From positions 1-64,000 of the forward strand of contig JAFTIP010000001.1 in assembly GCA_017456845.1 (NCBI GenBank): a stretch of DNA of 64,000 bases, written 5' to 3'. Numbering within the stretch: position 1 is the stretch's first letter; each line of letters starts with the position of its first letter. The notes beneath the pieces are model-generated. The model worked only from the letters and a program-made list of their open reading frames with translations, did not search any database and had not been told where the DNA came from. This DNA comes from Ruminococcus sp. (lineage in GTDB: Bacteria > Bacillota > Clostridia > Oscillospirales > Acutalibacteraceae). The translations under genes and the position numbers were made by a program. This document shows, one piece after another, positions 28,923 to 38,492 of this stretch.

Positions 28923-29465
28923 ATGGAAAGTAAAAATGTTATTATTTACGTTGCAGGTCAGAGATACTCAATCCGCACCAAGGACACTGAGGAATACGTT
29001 ATTTCCACAGGTGAGCAGGTGGATTTAAGAATTAAGGGTATTCAGAACGATAACCCCAGACTTAATCGCGACGCCTGTGCAATTCTTGCCGCTCTTGATT
29101 ATTGCGACGATATGAGAAAGCTTTCAAGCCGTGTTGACATCTTACGTGAGCAGGTTAAGGATTACCTTGCAGACAGTGAGAAGCTGAGAAGCGAAAATGC
29201 ATCTTTAAGAACCGAAGTGGAGAAGCTTAAGGAAGAGCTGAGAGCTTTAAAGGAAAAGAAGGGTGTTGCTGCCGCAACTCCCCAAAAACCACAGCAGAAT
29301 AAGGCAGGCAATAATAATCAGAATAAGGGCATACCCTATGCAAACCCTCAGAATCGCTACGGCGTGCAGAGCTTTTCAAATACTAAAGAAGCTGTAAAGC
29401 CCGCTGAGAAAATAAAGGAAGAAAACTACCATCAGTTCAGTATTTTTGACAAGGACCTGAAGTAA
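28923..29465 (+). CDS. zapA: Cell division protein ZapA-like with coiled-coil tail
   Basis: 180 residues. The first 70 match ZapA (NVIIYVAGQRYSIRTKDTEEY ... NRDACAILAALDYCDDM), a small protein that bundles FtsZ. A coiled coil follows (about 70-120, LREQVKDYLADSEKLRSENA), then a Gln/Asn-rich linker and a C-terminal SIFDKDLK. This is twice the length of Bacillus ZapA. Six bases before the U32 gene, so probably co-transcribed. Confidence 0.85.
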   Translation: MESKNVIIYVAGQRYSIRTKDTEEYVISTGEQVDLRIKGIQNDNPRLNRDACAILAALDYCDDMRKLSSRVDILREQVKDYLADSEKLRSENASLRTEVEKLKEELRALKEKKGVAAATPQKPQQNKAGNNNQNKGIPYANPQNRYGVQSFSNTKEAVKPAEKIKEENYHQFSIFDKDLK

Positions 29466-29471
29466 TATACA

Positions 29472-31535
29472 ATGAATAAATGCGAGATTCTTGCTCCCGC
29501 AGGGAGTATGGAAAGTGTTGTTGCCGCAGTCAGAAGCGGTGCCGACGCTGTTTACATCGGTGCTAAGGATTTTTCGGCAAGAGCTTCGGCTGAAAACTTT
29601 ACTATTGATGAAATAAAAGATGTTTGTGCTTACTGCAGAGAGCGAAACGTTAAGGTATATCTTACTCTTAACACCCTTATTTTTGATGAAGAAATGAGGG
29701 ATGCTTTAGCTCTTTGCCAAAAGGCGTACAGAGCAGGTATTGATGCGGTAATCGTGCAAGACTTAGGGCTTGCATTGCTGATTAAAAAGAGTATGCCGAA
29801 TCTTCCTTTACACGCATCAACTCAGCTTAGTGTGCACACTCCCGAAGGAGCCAAGGCTTTAGAGGACTTAGGTTTTCAGAGGGTGGTTTTATCCCGAGAG
29901 CTCTCAAAAGCGGAGATTAAGGAGATTGCCGATGCTACAAAAATAGAGCTCGAGGTTTTTGTTCACGGTGCACTTTGTATGAGTGTGTCGGGGCAGTGCT
30001 ACTTTTCGGCAATGCTGGGCTCACGCTCGGGAAACCGAGGAAGGTGTGCTCAGCCCTGCCGTCTTCCTTTTAAATTAAAGGGAGGTAACGGTTACGCCTT
30101 AAGCCTTAAAGATGCAAGCTTGGTTGAGTATCTTAACGAGCTTGAAGCAATGGGTATTAAAAGTGCAAAAATAGAAGGCAGAATGAAACGACCCGAGTAC
30201 GTTTCGGCGGCGGTTAGAGCATGCCGAGAAGGTCTGGACGAAGGCAGGGTTTCTGAAAAAACAGCAGATACTTTAAAAAGTGTTTTCTCACGAACAGGCT
30301 TTACCGACGGCTATTATAAAGGAAAAAGAGATAAAAACCTTTTTGGCTACAGGCAGAAGGAGGACGTTACCTCTGCCACCAACAAACTACTTTCCGAAAT
30401 TCGAAATTCCTATAAGGACGAGCGTAAGTCAGTCGGAATTTCTATGGCACTTACCCTTAAATGTGGAGAAAAAGCAAAGCTTTGTATTTCAGATAATGAA
30501 AACACAGTTACAGTATATTCCGAAGCAGTTGCGGAAATTGCCAAATCCTCGCCCTCAACTAAAGAAAGTGCAGAGAAAAGCCTTTCCAAAACCGGAGGTA
30601 CTCCTTATTATTTAGAAAAATTTGATTTTACCACCGACGAAAAAGCTATTGTTCCGACTTCTGTACTTAATGCAATGCGTCGCGAAGCTTTGGAAAAACT
30701 AAGCACTATAAGGGGCAAAGCTCCTGAGGCGGTAATCTTACCTTTCGAGTTGCACAAAACAGGAACAAAGGCTCAAAATACTGCTAAACAATTTGTGGCA
30801 CGCTTCAGCGATACTGACGTGTCGGATGAATTTAAAAAGGCAAAGCGTATTTATCTGCCTCTTTTTGCACCGGTAAAGGAATATGAGAGGCTTATTAAGA
30901 GTAATTTTAACGTATGTGCCGAAATACCAAGGGGTATGTTCGGTATAGAAAATCAGATAAAACTAAGGCTTGCAGAGCTTAATAATATTGGTGTAAAGGC
31001 TGTGCTTGCATCTAACATTGGTGCGGTTTATTTAGCAAATAAAATGGGCTTTGAAGTTCACGGCGGTTTTGGCCTTAACATTACAAATACCGAGAGCTTA
31101 ACGGCTTACGAAGAGATGGGGCTTAAGTCGGCAGAGCTTAGCTTTGAGCTTACGAAAAGCCAAATAAAAGAGCTGGGCGGAAATATCCCCCGAGGTATAA
31201 TTGCTTCAGGGTATCTTCCTTTAATGCTTATTAGGGCTTGCCCCAATCTTAACTCATCAGTTAAATGTTCAAATTGTACAGGTAGCACAAAAATGCAGGA
31301 TAGAATGGGTGAAAACTTCATTTTAAAATGTGACGGAAACTGCACCGAGGTGCTTAATTCCGTTTATTTATCCCTATGTAACGAAATTGACATTTTTTGC
31401 GGTCTGGACTTTTTCACATTGAGGTTTACTGTGGAAAACTCTGTGGAAAAAGTGGAAAACATCCGCAGTTTTTCAAGTAAACATCATATTTTTTCAAAAA
31501 TTACCCGCGGATTGTACTTACGGGGTGTTAAATAA
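29472..31535 (+). CDS. U32 family protein (RlhA/YhbU/YrrO-like) with DUF3656 region
   Basis: 687 residues. TIM-barrel U32 core starting CEILAPAGSMESVVAAVRSG, with LPLHASTQLSVHTPEGA near 115 and the family signature SVSGQCYFSAMLGSRSGNRG near 170-190 followed by RCAQPCRLPF. Additional Cys (CPNLN, VKCSNC) near 590-605 fit an iron-sulphur site. Members hydroxylate rRNA/tRNA bases (RlhA, TrhP) or were called collagenase-like; the exact substrate is not clear here. Downstream of zapA. Confidence 0.85.
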   Translation: MNKCEILAPAGSMESVVAAVRSGADAVYIGAKDFSARASAENFTIDEIKDVCAYCRERNVKVYLTLNTLIFDEEMRDALALCQKAYRAGIDAVIVQDLGLALLIKKSMPNLPLHASTQLSVHTPEGAKALEDLGFQRVVLSRELSKAEIKEIADATKIELEVFVHGALCMSVSGQCYFSAMLGSRSGNRGRCAQPCRLPFKLKGGNGYALSLKDASLVEYLNELEAMGIKSAKIEGRMKRPEYVSAAVRACREGLDEGRVSEKTADTLKSVFSRTGFTDGYYKGKRDKNLFGYRQKEDVTSATNKLLSEIRNSYKDERKSVGISMALTLKCGEKAKLCISDNENTVTVYSEAVAEIAKSSPSTKESAEKSLSKTGGTPYYLEKFDFTTDEKAIVPTSVLNAMRREALEKLSTIRGKAPEAVILPFELHKTGTKAQNTAKQFVARFSDTDVSDEFKKAKRIYLPLFAPVKEYERLIKSNFNVCAEIPRGMFGIENQIKLRLAELNNIGVKAVLASNIGAVYLANKMGFEVHGGFGLNITNTESLTAYEEMGLKSAELSFELTKSQIKELGGNIPRGIIASGYLPLMLIRACPNLNSSVKCSNCTGSTKMQDRMGENFILKCDGNCTEVLNSVYLSLCNEIDIFCGLDFFTLRFTVENSVEKVENIRSFSSKHHIFSKITRGLYLRGVK

Positions 31536-31600
31536 TTAACAATTGGTTTATTTTTTGTAAGAATTATTTTACAGAATTTTTACCCTTAAGTTAATTTTCT

Positions 31601-31624
31601 AAGGGGGAAATTTTCCCCTTTTGT
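31601..31624 (+). terminator. Terminator after the U32 gene
   Basis: AAGGGGGAAA and TTTTCCCCTT form an uninterrupted hairpin with a short TTTT tail, 65 bases beyond the U32 stop. Confidence 0.6.
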
Positions 31625-31697
31625 CGACATAAAATAAATATTGGCAAAATTTAGCTTTTGCAGGAAAGAGTTAAATTTTGCAGGAACGAGGCAAAAA

Positions 31698-32141
31698 ATG
31701 AATAATATTCTTAAAATCAGGAAGGTAAGAGAAAATGCAGTAGTGCCTAAATATGCCACAAGCGGCTCGGCAGGTATGGATTTATACGCATGTATTGACG
31801 AAGCTGTTACCTTAGAGCCTGGAAAGCTTCTGATGATTCCCACAGGCATTGCCATTGAGCTTCCAAGCAAAGACTTAGCCGCCTTTATTCACGCAAGAAG
31901 CGGCCTTGGAGTAAAGCACGGCGTGTGCCTTTCAAACGGTGTTGGTGTGGTGGATTCGGATTACCGCGGTGAGGTTTGCGTGGGACTTTGCAACGTTTCA
32001 GATAAAGCTTACACAATAGAGCCTTTTGAGCGTGTCGCCCAGATGGTGATTGCTCCCGTTGCGGTTATGGAGATTGAAGAGGTAGCTGAGCTTTCCGATA
32101 CAACTCGCGGAAGCGGTGGATTTGGTTCTACAGGTCGTTAA
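31698..32141 (+). CDS. dut: Deoxyuridine triphosphatase
   Basis: Hydrolyses dUTP to dUMP to keep uracil out of DNA. 147 residues from ATG 31698 (MNNILKIRKV) with GAACGAGG upstream. All five motifs are present: GSAGMDLYA, RSGLGVKHG, GVVDSDYRG, ERVAQMV and the C-terminal GSGGFGSTGR. The final codons CGT TAA coincide with the left end of inverted-repeat copy C (CGTTAACC), which supplies the stop. Confidence 0.96.
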   Translation: MNNILKIRKVRENAVVPKYATSGSAGMDLYACIDEAVTLEPGKLLMIPTGIAIELPSKDLAAFIHARSGLGVKHGVCLSNGVGVVDSDYRGEVCVGLCNVSDKAYTIEPFERVAQMVIAPVAVMEIEEVAELSDTTRGSGGFGSTGR

Positions 32142-32385
32142 CCACGACAGGGCGTTTCGCCTTTGGAAAGGTTAATATAGAGTAAAACTTTAAGTAACGG
32201 CGGGTTGCACCTTTGCAGAAAAATATGATTTGTAGGGCGATTAGTAACCGCCTATTGCTCCGTGATTTAGTAAATTGTGGAAGTAAAAGCAAGACGAGTA
32301 AAAAACGAATTTTAGATCCGCCGTTGATTACAGGCTCTATTAAGATGAATTTAACCAAAGGCGGAATTGCCCACCGTGGCAAACG
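32136..32385. repeat. Miniature inverted-repeat element, copy C, abutting dut stop
   Basis: Left end CGTTAACCACGACAGGGCG then TTTCGCCTTTGGAAAGGTTAA; right end TTTAACCAAAGGCGGAATTG, then CCCACCGTGGCAAACG. Inner pair AGTAACGGCGGG and CCGCCGTTGAT. Centre contains TTTGTAGGGCGATTAGTAACC, a motif also common in unrelated short Clostridial repeats. Fills nearly all of the gap to mreB. Confidence 0.85.
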
Positions 32386-32397
32386 GTAAAATAATGG

Positions 32398-32426
32398 TTG
32401 AAAATCCCAAAGGAAAAGGGTATAAT
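32398..32426 (+). promoter_or_regulatory. Sigma-A type promoter of mreB
   Basis: TTGAAA (32398-32403), 17 bases, TATAAT (32421-32426), starting 13 bases after inverted-repeat copy C and 36 bases before the mreB ATG. Confidence 0.82.
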
Positions 32427-32461
32427 ATATAAGTTAAGATGTTTTGAAAGGAGAAACTACT

Positions 32462-33481
32462 ATGTTTTCTTTTTCTTTTTCCAAAGATATTGGTATTGAC
32501 CTTGGTACTGCAAACACCTTAGTGTTTATGAAGGGCAAGGGAATAGTGCTTCGAGAGCCCTCTGTTGTTGCGGTTGATATCCGCACCGACACAGTTCTGG
32601 CTGTTGGTTCTCAGGCTAAAGAAATGATTGGCCGTACACCCGGTTCAATCGTTGCTGTAAGACCTCTAAAAGACGGTGTTATTGCCGACTTCCAGATTAC
32701 TGCATCCATGCTTAAGCATTTTATCCGCAAGACTGTTCGCTCAAACTTCTTCTCACGTCCTCGAATTGTTATCTGCGTTCCCTCAGGTATTACTGAGGTT
32801 GAGAAAAACGCTGTAGAAGATGCCGCAAGAGAAGCAGGCGGTAAAGATGTTGAGCTTATCGAAGAGCCAATGGCAGCTGCAATCGGTGCAGGTCTTCCTG
32901 TTGCCGAGCCTACAGGTTCAATGGTTGTTGATATCGGCGGCGGAACCAGTGAGGTTGCTATTATTTCTCTCGGCGATATTGTTACTTCCTGCTCTGTTCG
33001 TGTTGCAGGCGATAAGTTCGACGAGGCAATTATGTCTTACATCAAAAAGAAGTACAACCTTTTAATCGGCGAAAGAACTGCTGAGGATATTAAAATCAAC
33101 ATCGGCTCTGCTTATCCTTATGAGGATGAGGGTGAAATGTGCATTAAGGGACGTAACCTTATGGACGGACTTCCCAAAAACATAACAATCACAGCTGCTG
33201 AGGTAAGAGATGCTTTGGCAGATCCCCTTTCAACTATTATCGACGCAATTATTAATACCCTTGAGAAAACTCCCCCTGAGCTTTCTGCCGATATTATCGA
33301 CCACGGCATTATGCTCACAGGCGGCGGTGCATTGATGAGAGGTTTGGATATGCTTATTATGCAGCAGACAGGTATGCCTGTTCATATTGCCGAAAGACCC
33401 CTTGACTGTGTTGTTGACGGTGCAGGCAAGCGTCTTGAGCTTACTATGCCCCACGAGTACTACAAGTCCAGAAGAAAGTAA
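32462..33481 (+). CDS. mreB: Rod shape-determining protein MreB
   Basis: Actin-like filament protein that guides lateral wall synthesis at the inner membrane. 339 residues from ATG 32462 ([19 protein letters not shown]) behind AAAGGAGA. Phosphate-1 [12 protein letters not shown], phosphate-2 [13 protein letters not shown] and adenosine motif [15 protein letters not shown] are intact. Heads mreB-mreC-mreD-pbp2. Confidence 0.96.
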   Translation: MFSFSFSKDIGIDLGTANTLVFMKGKGIVLREPSVVAVDIRTDTVLAVGSQAKEMIGRTPGSIVAVRPLKDGVIADFQITASMLKHFIRKTVRSNFFSRPRIVICVPSGITEVEKNAVEDAAREAGGKDVELIEEPMAAAIGAGLPVAEPTGSMVVDIGGGTSEVAIISLGDIVTSCSVRVAGDKFDEAIMSYIKKKYNLLIGERTAEDIKINIGSAYPYEDEGEMCIKGRNLMDGLPKNITITAAEVRDALADPLSTIIDAIINTLEKTPPELSADIIDHGIMLTGGGALMRGLDMLIMQQTGMPVHIAERPLDCVVDGAGKRLELTMPHEYYKSRRK

Positions 33482-33498
33482 TAATTTTTAAATATTAA

Positions 33499-33523
33499 GG
33501 GACCGTCGCACATAGTCGGTCCC
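33499..33523 (+). terminator. Hairpin between mreB and mreC
   Basis: GGGACCG and CGGTCCC form a 7-bp GC-rich stem with an 11-base loop, followed by TATAATTT. The tail is not a good U-run, so it may be a partial terminator or an mRNA processing/stability hairpin that lowers mreCD relative to mreB. Confidence 0.5.
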
Positions 33524-33544
33524 TATAATTTACGGTGAACGTAT

Positions 33545-34465
33545 ATGAAAGACCTTGTAACTTCAAAAAGCTTTAAAAAGTTAATATGTCTTGTCGGCGT
33601 TATGGTTTTGCTTCTTTTAATCGGAGCTGTTACCGAAAACAACATCCTTTCTTCCATTGTAAATGGTATTACCCTGCCTATGTCAGAGGTTTCTGCTGCT
33701 GCGGCAAAGGAAGCCGCAAAGCCTAATTACGATGAACTTGAGGACGAAAACAAGGAGCTTAAAGAGGAACTTGCCGAACTCAGAACTCAGCTTGCGGATT
33801 ATTATAACGTTAAGCAGGAAAACGAGCGGCTCTGGCGTTACTACGACCTTAAGGCGGAAAATCCCCAGTATGATATTCTGCCTGCAACCGTTGTAAGGCG
33901 TGACCCCAACGACGATTTCTATTCTTTTACCCTTGACAAAGGCAAAAACTCAGACGTTGCGGTTGGCGATCCTGTTGTTACCGAAAACGGAATTATCGGT
34001 TGGGTTTACGAGGTTGACGCATACACAGCCAAGGTAAAAACAATTCTATCGCCCGATGCTAAGGTTGGTGTAATTGATACAGTAACACGAGACAGCGGTG
34101 TTGTAAGCGGCAATGTGCTTTATGCCGACAAAAACCTTACAACAATGACCCGAATTTCAGCTCTTAACAATCTTAAAGAGGGGGATATTGTTACTACCAC
34201 AGGTATCAGCGGAATTTACCCTGCAGGGCTTATTGTAGGTGAGGTAAAGGAAATTGCTTTTGACCAGTACGACACATCTATGTATGCCGTTATATCTCCT
34301 TTTGAGGATATACGTACGGTTATTGACGTTGTGGTTATTACCTCCTTTGAGGGTCAGGGCGAAATTTCACAGAGCGGTATTGAAGATATTACCTTACCTA
34401 CCGAGGCAACCACAGCTCCTGAAACAGAGGTTGTAACTGAAATCAACGAAGAAGGTGTCTGGTAA
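33545..34465 (+). CDS. mreC: Cell shape-determining protein MreC
   Basis: 306 residues. One N-terminal membrane helix (about 16-36), a coiled coil (about 57-95, YDELEDENKELKEELAELRT), then the paired beta-barrel region (VVRRDPNDDFYSFTLDKGKN, VGDPVVTENGIIGWV). Acts outside the membrane to link MreB to the wall enzymes. C-terminal 25 residues are Thr/Glu rich. Stop overlaps the mreD start (TAATG). Confidence 0.93.
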   Translation: MKDLVTSKSFKKLICLVGVMVLLLLIGAVTENNILSSIVNGITLPMSEVSAAAAKEAAKPNYDELEDENKELKEELAELRTQLADYYNVKQENERLWRYYDLKAENPQYDILPATVVRRDPNDDFYSFTLDKGKNSDVAVGDPVVTENGIIGWVYEVDAYTAKVKTILSPDAKVGVIDTVTRDSGVVSGNVLYADKNLTTMTRISALNNLKEGDIVTTTGISGIYPAGLIVGEVKEIAFDQYDTSMYAVISPFEDIRTVIDVVVITSFEGQGEISQSGIEDITLPTEATTAPETEVVTEINEEGVW

Positions 34466-34974
34466 TGGAAAAACGCCGTAGCTTTTTACGTTATTTTGCC
34501 TATAGCCTCGAAATAATCATATTGTACGTAATTGTTGGTACACCCGGTTTTCTGCCCGAAATTTTCGGCAGTAAGCCTTGCATTCTTTTGCCTGTAGCTC
34601 TTACCATTGCGGTGTTTGAAAGCGAAACGGTTGCAATGTCTTTCGGTTTTGTGTGCGGTGTGCTTACAGATATAGGCTTTTCGGGCAAAATCGGTTTTTA
34701 CACCGTGATTCTAACCTTGCTGTGTTTTGCCATAGGTTATTGTGCAAGGAACTTTTTTGTTACAAATTTACTTAATGCAAGTATAATCGGCATTGGTTCA
34801 ATTGCTTTGCTGATTTTAATACACTTCTGGCTTTACGTAACTCTTGCGGATGTACCTGAGGCAGGAACATATTTTGTAAGACATTATATTTCTCGAATTC
34901 TTTATACAGGTGCTTTTTTTGTGCCTCTTTACTTCTTGGGCAAGCTTCTTTGCACAGCCTTGAAGAATGAGTGA
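34465..34974 (+). CDS. mreD: Rod shape-determining membrane protein MreD
   Basis: 169-residue hydrophobic protein with about five or six membrane helices (SLEIIILYVIVGTPGFL, ILLPVALTIAVF, IGFYTVILTLLCFAIGY and others). Weakly conserved family; assignment rests on size, topology and position between mreC and pbp2. Confidence 0.88.
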   Translation: MEKRRSFLRYFAYSLEIIILYVIVGTPGFLPEIFGSKPCILLPVALTIAVFESETVAMSFGFVCGVLTDIGFSGKIGFYTVILTLLCFAIGYCARNFFVTNLLNASIIGIGSIALLILIHFWLYVTLADVPEAGTYFVRHYISRILYTGAFFVPLYFLGKLLCTALKNE

Positions 34975-35011
34975 TAGTTTTAATATCAGAACAGAAAGGA
35001 GATAAGCGCAA

Positions 35012-37066
35012 ATGAATAAGAATACATTCTGGAAGAAATACACAAGACCCTTTATCTGCCTTATAATTGTGCTTGTTTTCTTTACAATGTTTACTATCCG
35101 CCTTGTGGATTGGCAGCTTATTCAGGGTGACTATTATCGTGAGGAAGTTTCTACACGTGCAAATTACGTGCTTACCTCAGACGCCACCCGAGGCGAGAGT
35201 GTGGACGTAAACGGCGAGGTAATTGCCGCCAATACCACCAACTATACTGTGGTGCTTGATAAGCTGTATATAAATTCCGATATGCACATTAATGACGTTA
35301 TTGTGGAAATGTTTGACCTGCTTTCTCACAGGGATGTTAAGTGGACAGATAACCTGCCCATTATTATGCGTGCAGGCGGTTATGACTTTACCGAAGGCAG
35401 TGAGTATGAGCTTGAAGGTCTTCGTTCAGGAGATTTTCTTGACCTTGGCGTATATTCCACTGCAGAGGAGTATATAAAGGCTTTTGCAAAACGCTATGAC
35501 GTTGAGAATATGGAGGACAAAGCCTTACAGCGAAACATTATTTCCGTAAGGTATAATATGGAGGTAGAAGGTTTTTCTGCTACAACTCCTTATACCTTTG
35601 CCGAGCATCTTGACGAGGATACCGTTGCTATTATCTCGGAAACTTCTCAGAATAAGCCGTATATGGATATTGTTACCACCTATGACAGAGTTTGTGTAGA
35701 CGGTACCCTGATGCCACATCTTTTAGGTAATACGGGTCCTCTTACTGCCGAGGAATACGAAGAAAATTCCGAAAAAGGCTATGCCTACAACGATATTATA
35801 GGTAAATACGGCATTGAACTTGCCGCAGAGGATTACCTTAAGGGTCATTCGGGCACAAAAACCGTTTCTAAAACCTCTGACGGTACTGTGGTAAGTGTAG
35901 TTGACGTTGAGCCTGCAAAGCCCGGCGATACAGTTTACCTTACAATAGATAACCGCCTTCAAAGGGTTGCCAACCAAAGCCTTGCTGAAAACGTTGTTGC
36001 CGCCAGACAAAACGGTATCGACACCTGTGCTTTAAGGGGTGACAAATTAAACGGTGAGGATTGCACAGCAGGTGCGGCGGTTATGCTTTCGGTAAAGGAT
36101 TTTTCAGTTCTTGCCTGTGCATCGTATCCTACCTTTGATTTAACAAGATATTCTGATGGCGATTACTACACTACTTTGCTTAATGATAAAACCTTGCCCC
36201 TTTATGACCGTGCTCTTTCGGGTGCTTTTGCTCCCGGTTCGGTTGTAAAGCCCATTGTGGCACTTGCGGCATTAGAGGAAGGCGTTGTCAGCGAGTATAC
36301 TCCTATTTACTGCTCACAGACTTACGACTATTATCCCTCAAACGTTGTAAACTGTATGTACTATCACGGAAGTGTAGATATGGCAAGTGCGTTGATGCAG
36401 TCTTGTAACTACTACTTTGCAGATTTGGGCAGACAGCTTGGTATTGATACTATGTACCTTTACTTCGAAAAGGTGGGTCTCGGTGAGTATACAGGTGTTG
36501 AGGTAGGCGAGTCTAAAGGCACACTTGCAGGCCGCGACAGCTCTTCATGGACACCTGGTAATACGGTTCAGGCGGCAATCGGCCAGTCTGACAACAACTT
36601 TACGCCCATGCAGCTTGCAACCTACTGTGCAACCATTGCCAACAATGGTGTAAGATACCGCACACATATGATTGACAAAATCACAACCTACGACAGAAGC
36701 AAAGTGGTTTTTGAAAATGACCCCGAAAAGCCGGAGGTTGTTGCTAAGCTGGACGTTAACAGCTACAACTTAAAAGTAGTTCAGAATGCCATGCGTAATG
36801 TTGTGGCAAGCGATTACGGTACAGCTTATTATTCGTTCCTTGATTTTCCCCTTTCGATAGCCGCAAAAACAGGTACAGCCGAAAACTCGGGGTCTGATCA
36901 TTGTGTATTTATCTGTTATGCTCCTTTTGAAAAGCCCGAGGTAGCTGTGGCGGTACTTCTTGAGCATGGTGCAAAAGGTGCCTTTGCAATGGACGTTGCA
37001 AAAGATTTGCTTAACGCTTATTTCTTCCCAAATGAAGTTGCTGAGACAACAAATGGAGCAGAATGA
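35012..37066 (+). CDS. mrdA: Penicillin-binding protein 2 (peptidoglycan transpeptidase)
   Basis: 684 residues. N-terminal membrane helix (about 12-32), dimerisation/pedestal region, and transpeptidase domain with SVVK (in APGSVVKPIVALAAL, near 415), SCN (QSCNYYFADLG) and KTGTAENSG. It is the class B enzyme for lateral wall growth, paired with RodA, which is not in this cluster. Preceded by AAAGGAG. Located straight after mreD. Confidence 0.94.
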   Translation: MNKNTFWKKYTRPFICLIIVLVFFTMFTIRLVDWQLIQGDYYREEVSTRANYVLTSDATRGESVDVNGEVIAANTTNYTVVLDKLYINSDMHINDVIVEMFDLLSHRDVKWTDNLPIIMRAGGYDFTEGSEYELEGLRSGDFLDLGVYSTAEEYIKAFAKRYDVENMEDKALQRNIISVRYNMEVEGFSATTPYTFAEHLDEDTVAIISETSQNKPYMDIVTTYDRVCVDGTLMPHLLGNTGPLTAEEYEENSEKGYAYNDIIGKYGIELAAEDYLKGHSGTKTVSKTSDGTVVSVVDVEPAKPGDTVYLTIDNRLQRVANQSLAENVVAARQNGIDTCALRGDKLNGEDCTAGAAVMLSVKDFSVLACASYPTFDLTRYSDGDYYTTLLNDKTLPLYDRALSGAFAPGSVVKPIVALAALEEGVVSEYTPIYCSQTYDYYPSNVVNCMYYHGSVDMASALMQSCNYYFADLGRQLGIDTMYLYFEKVGLGEYTGVEVGESKGTLAGRDSSSWTPGNTVQAAIGQSDNNFTPMQLATYCATIANNGVRYRTHMIDKITTYDRSKVVFENDPEKPEVVAKLDVNSYNLKVVQNAMRNVVASDYGTAYYSFLDFPLSIAAKTGTAENSGSDHCVFICYAPFEKPEVAVAVLLEHGAKGAFAMDVAKDLLNAYFFPNEVAETTNGAE

Positions 37067-37143
37067 GTCAAAATTTGCGTTTTTGTCCAGTTTTTTATAA
37101 GTTTTATACAAAGATTAACTCATAATTTTTACAGGCAAGCTTA

Positions 37144-37172
37144 TTGTCGAGGCAAAAAACTTGTGGTAAAAT
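37144..37172 (+). promoter_or_regulatory. Candidate promoter of minD
   Basis: TTGTCG (37144-37149), 17 bases, TAAAAT (37167-37172), 20 bases before the minD ATG. Suggests minD can be expressed apart from the mre genes. Confidence 0.6.
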
Positions 37173-37191
37173 GTAAAAGAGGTATGTTTTT

Positions 37192-37944
37192 ATGAGTAAA
37201 GTTATAGTCCTTGCCTCCGGCAAGGGAGGTACAGGAAAATCCACAGTTACCGTGGGTTTGGCGGTACAGCTTGTAAAACTTAATAAAAGGGTTCTTCTTG
37301 TAGACTGCGACAGCGGAATGCGTGGCCTTGACCTTATGCTGGGGGTAGAAAACGAGCTTGTCTATGATGTGTCTGACGCTGCCAGCGGCGGTTGTGATAC
37401 GGAGGCGGCTATATACTCAGCTCAGAATATGTATGGTCTTTACCTTATGCCTGCTCCCCTTTCAGCTGAGGATGAGGTAAGCCCCTCTGTTATGAAAGAC
37501 CTTATTGATTCGGTTAAGGATAATTACGACTACGTTCTTATTGATTCCCCTGCAGGCACGGGCTCAGGTTTTGATGCTGCGGCCGCTGCGGCTGATATGG
37601 CGTTGATTGTTGTAAATCCCGAGCCTACCAGTGTAAGAGGAGGCATAAACATCCGCCTAAAGCTCAGTAAGCTCAAAAAGGATGATGCACGCCTGGTTAT
37701 TAACCGCTTTTCTTTAAAGCGTTTCCGTGCCCTTGGTGTTTACAAGGATTTGGATAACATAATTGATGCCTGCCAGACTCAGCTTATTGCGGTTGTGCCT
37801 GAGGATATGCAGATTGCCTCTATTGCTCAGCGCGGTGAGGCAGGAAAAGCTCAGCCTAAATCGGCAGTAACCTTTAAGAACCTTGCTTTAAGGCTTGAGG
37901 GCGAGAACGTCCCCATTGCCGGAAAGGTTCTTGGCATAAAATAA
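37192..37944 (+). CDS. minD: MinD-like septum-site ATPase
   Basis: 250 residues. Deviant Walker [11 protein letters not shown] at about 9-18, [16 protein letters not shown] near 38-53 and [11 protein letters not shown] near 117. These match MinD rather than ParA. The C-terminus ([12 protein letters not shown]) does not show the charged/aromatic amphipathic membrane helix of classic MinD, and minC and minE are not adjacent. It may act with a distant MinC or be a MinD-like protein with a different partner. Confidence 0.82.
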   Translation: MSKVIVLASGKGGTGKSTVTVGLAVQLVKLNKRVLLVDCDSGMRGLDLMLGVENELVYDVSDAASGGCDTEAAIYSAQNMYGLYLMPAPLSAEDEVSPSVMKDLIDSVKDNYDYVLIDSPAGTGSGFDAAAAAADMALIVVNPEPTSVRGGINIRLKLSKLKKDDARLVINRFSLKRFRALGVYKDLDNIIDACQTQLIAVVPEDMQIASIAQRGEAGKAQPKSAVTFKNLALRLEGENVPIAGKVLGIK

Positions 37945-38017
37945 AGTATATTGTTCGGACAACGTCCGATTTTCATATTGCAATTTCCCAAAATTTGAGG
38001 AAAACGGAGGTACACAG

Positions 38018-38413
38018 ATGAATATAGCACTTATTGCACACGACGAGAAAAAAGAATTGATGGTACAGTTTTGTATTGCGTATTGTGGAATTTTAAGCAG
38101 ACACAATCTTTGTGCTACAGGCACAACAGGCAAAATGGTTTCTGAGACTACAGGCCTTGAGATTAAAACGTTTCTCAGCGGTGCTCAGGGCGGCGGCCAG
38201 CAGATTGCCGCTTGTATCGCTTGCAACGAGATTGATATGCTCCTGTTTTTCCGTGACCCTTTAACCCCCAAGCCTTCAGAGCCTAATGATATTAATCTTC
38301 TGAGACAGTGCGATATGCACAATATTCCCGTTGCTACCAACATTGCAACAGCTGAGGTGCTCATTCACGGTCTTGAGCGTGGCGACCTTGATTGGAGAAA
38401 CATTCTTAAATAA
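38018..38413 (+). CDS. mgsA: Methylglyoxal-synthase homologue with altered active site
   Basis: 131 residues with the complete MGS fold: [59 protein letters not shown]. Authentic enzymes turn dihydroxyacetone phosphate into methylglyoxal. Compared with E. coli, Asp71 (GGDQQ) is Gly, His98 is Ser and Asp101 is Asn (PSEPND against PHEPD). The phosphate-binding TGTTG is kept. This predicts weak or no synthase activity. AAACGGAGG ribosome site. Confidence 0.85.
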   Translation: MNIALIAHDEKKELMVQFCIAYCGILSRHNLCATGTTGKMVSETTGLEIKTFLSGAQGGGQQIAACIACNEIDMLLFFRDPLTPKPSEPNDINLLRQCDMHNIPVATNIATAEVLIHGLERGDLDWRNILK

Positions 38414-38430
38414 TTTTTGAAGCAAAATTA

Positions 38431-38466
38431 AGGACAGACGCCATGAGTGCGTCTGTCCTTCGTTTT
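38431..38466 (+). terminator. Terminator after the mgsA homologue
   Basis: AGGACAGACGC pairs with GCGTCTGTCCT over seven bases, followed by TCGTTTTT. Confidence 0.88.
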
Positions 38467-38492
38467 TGATAAATATAACGGAAGTGATTAAA

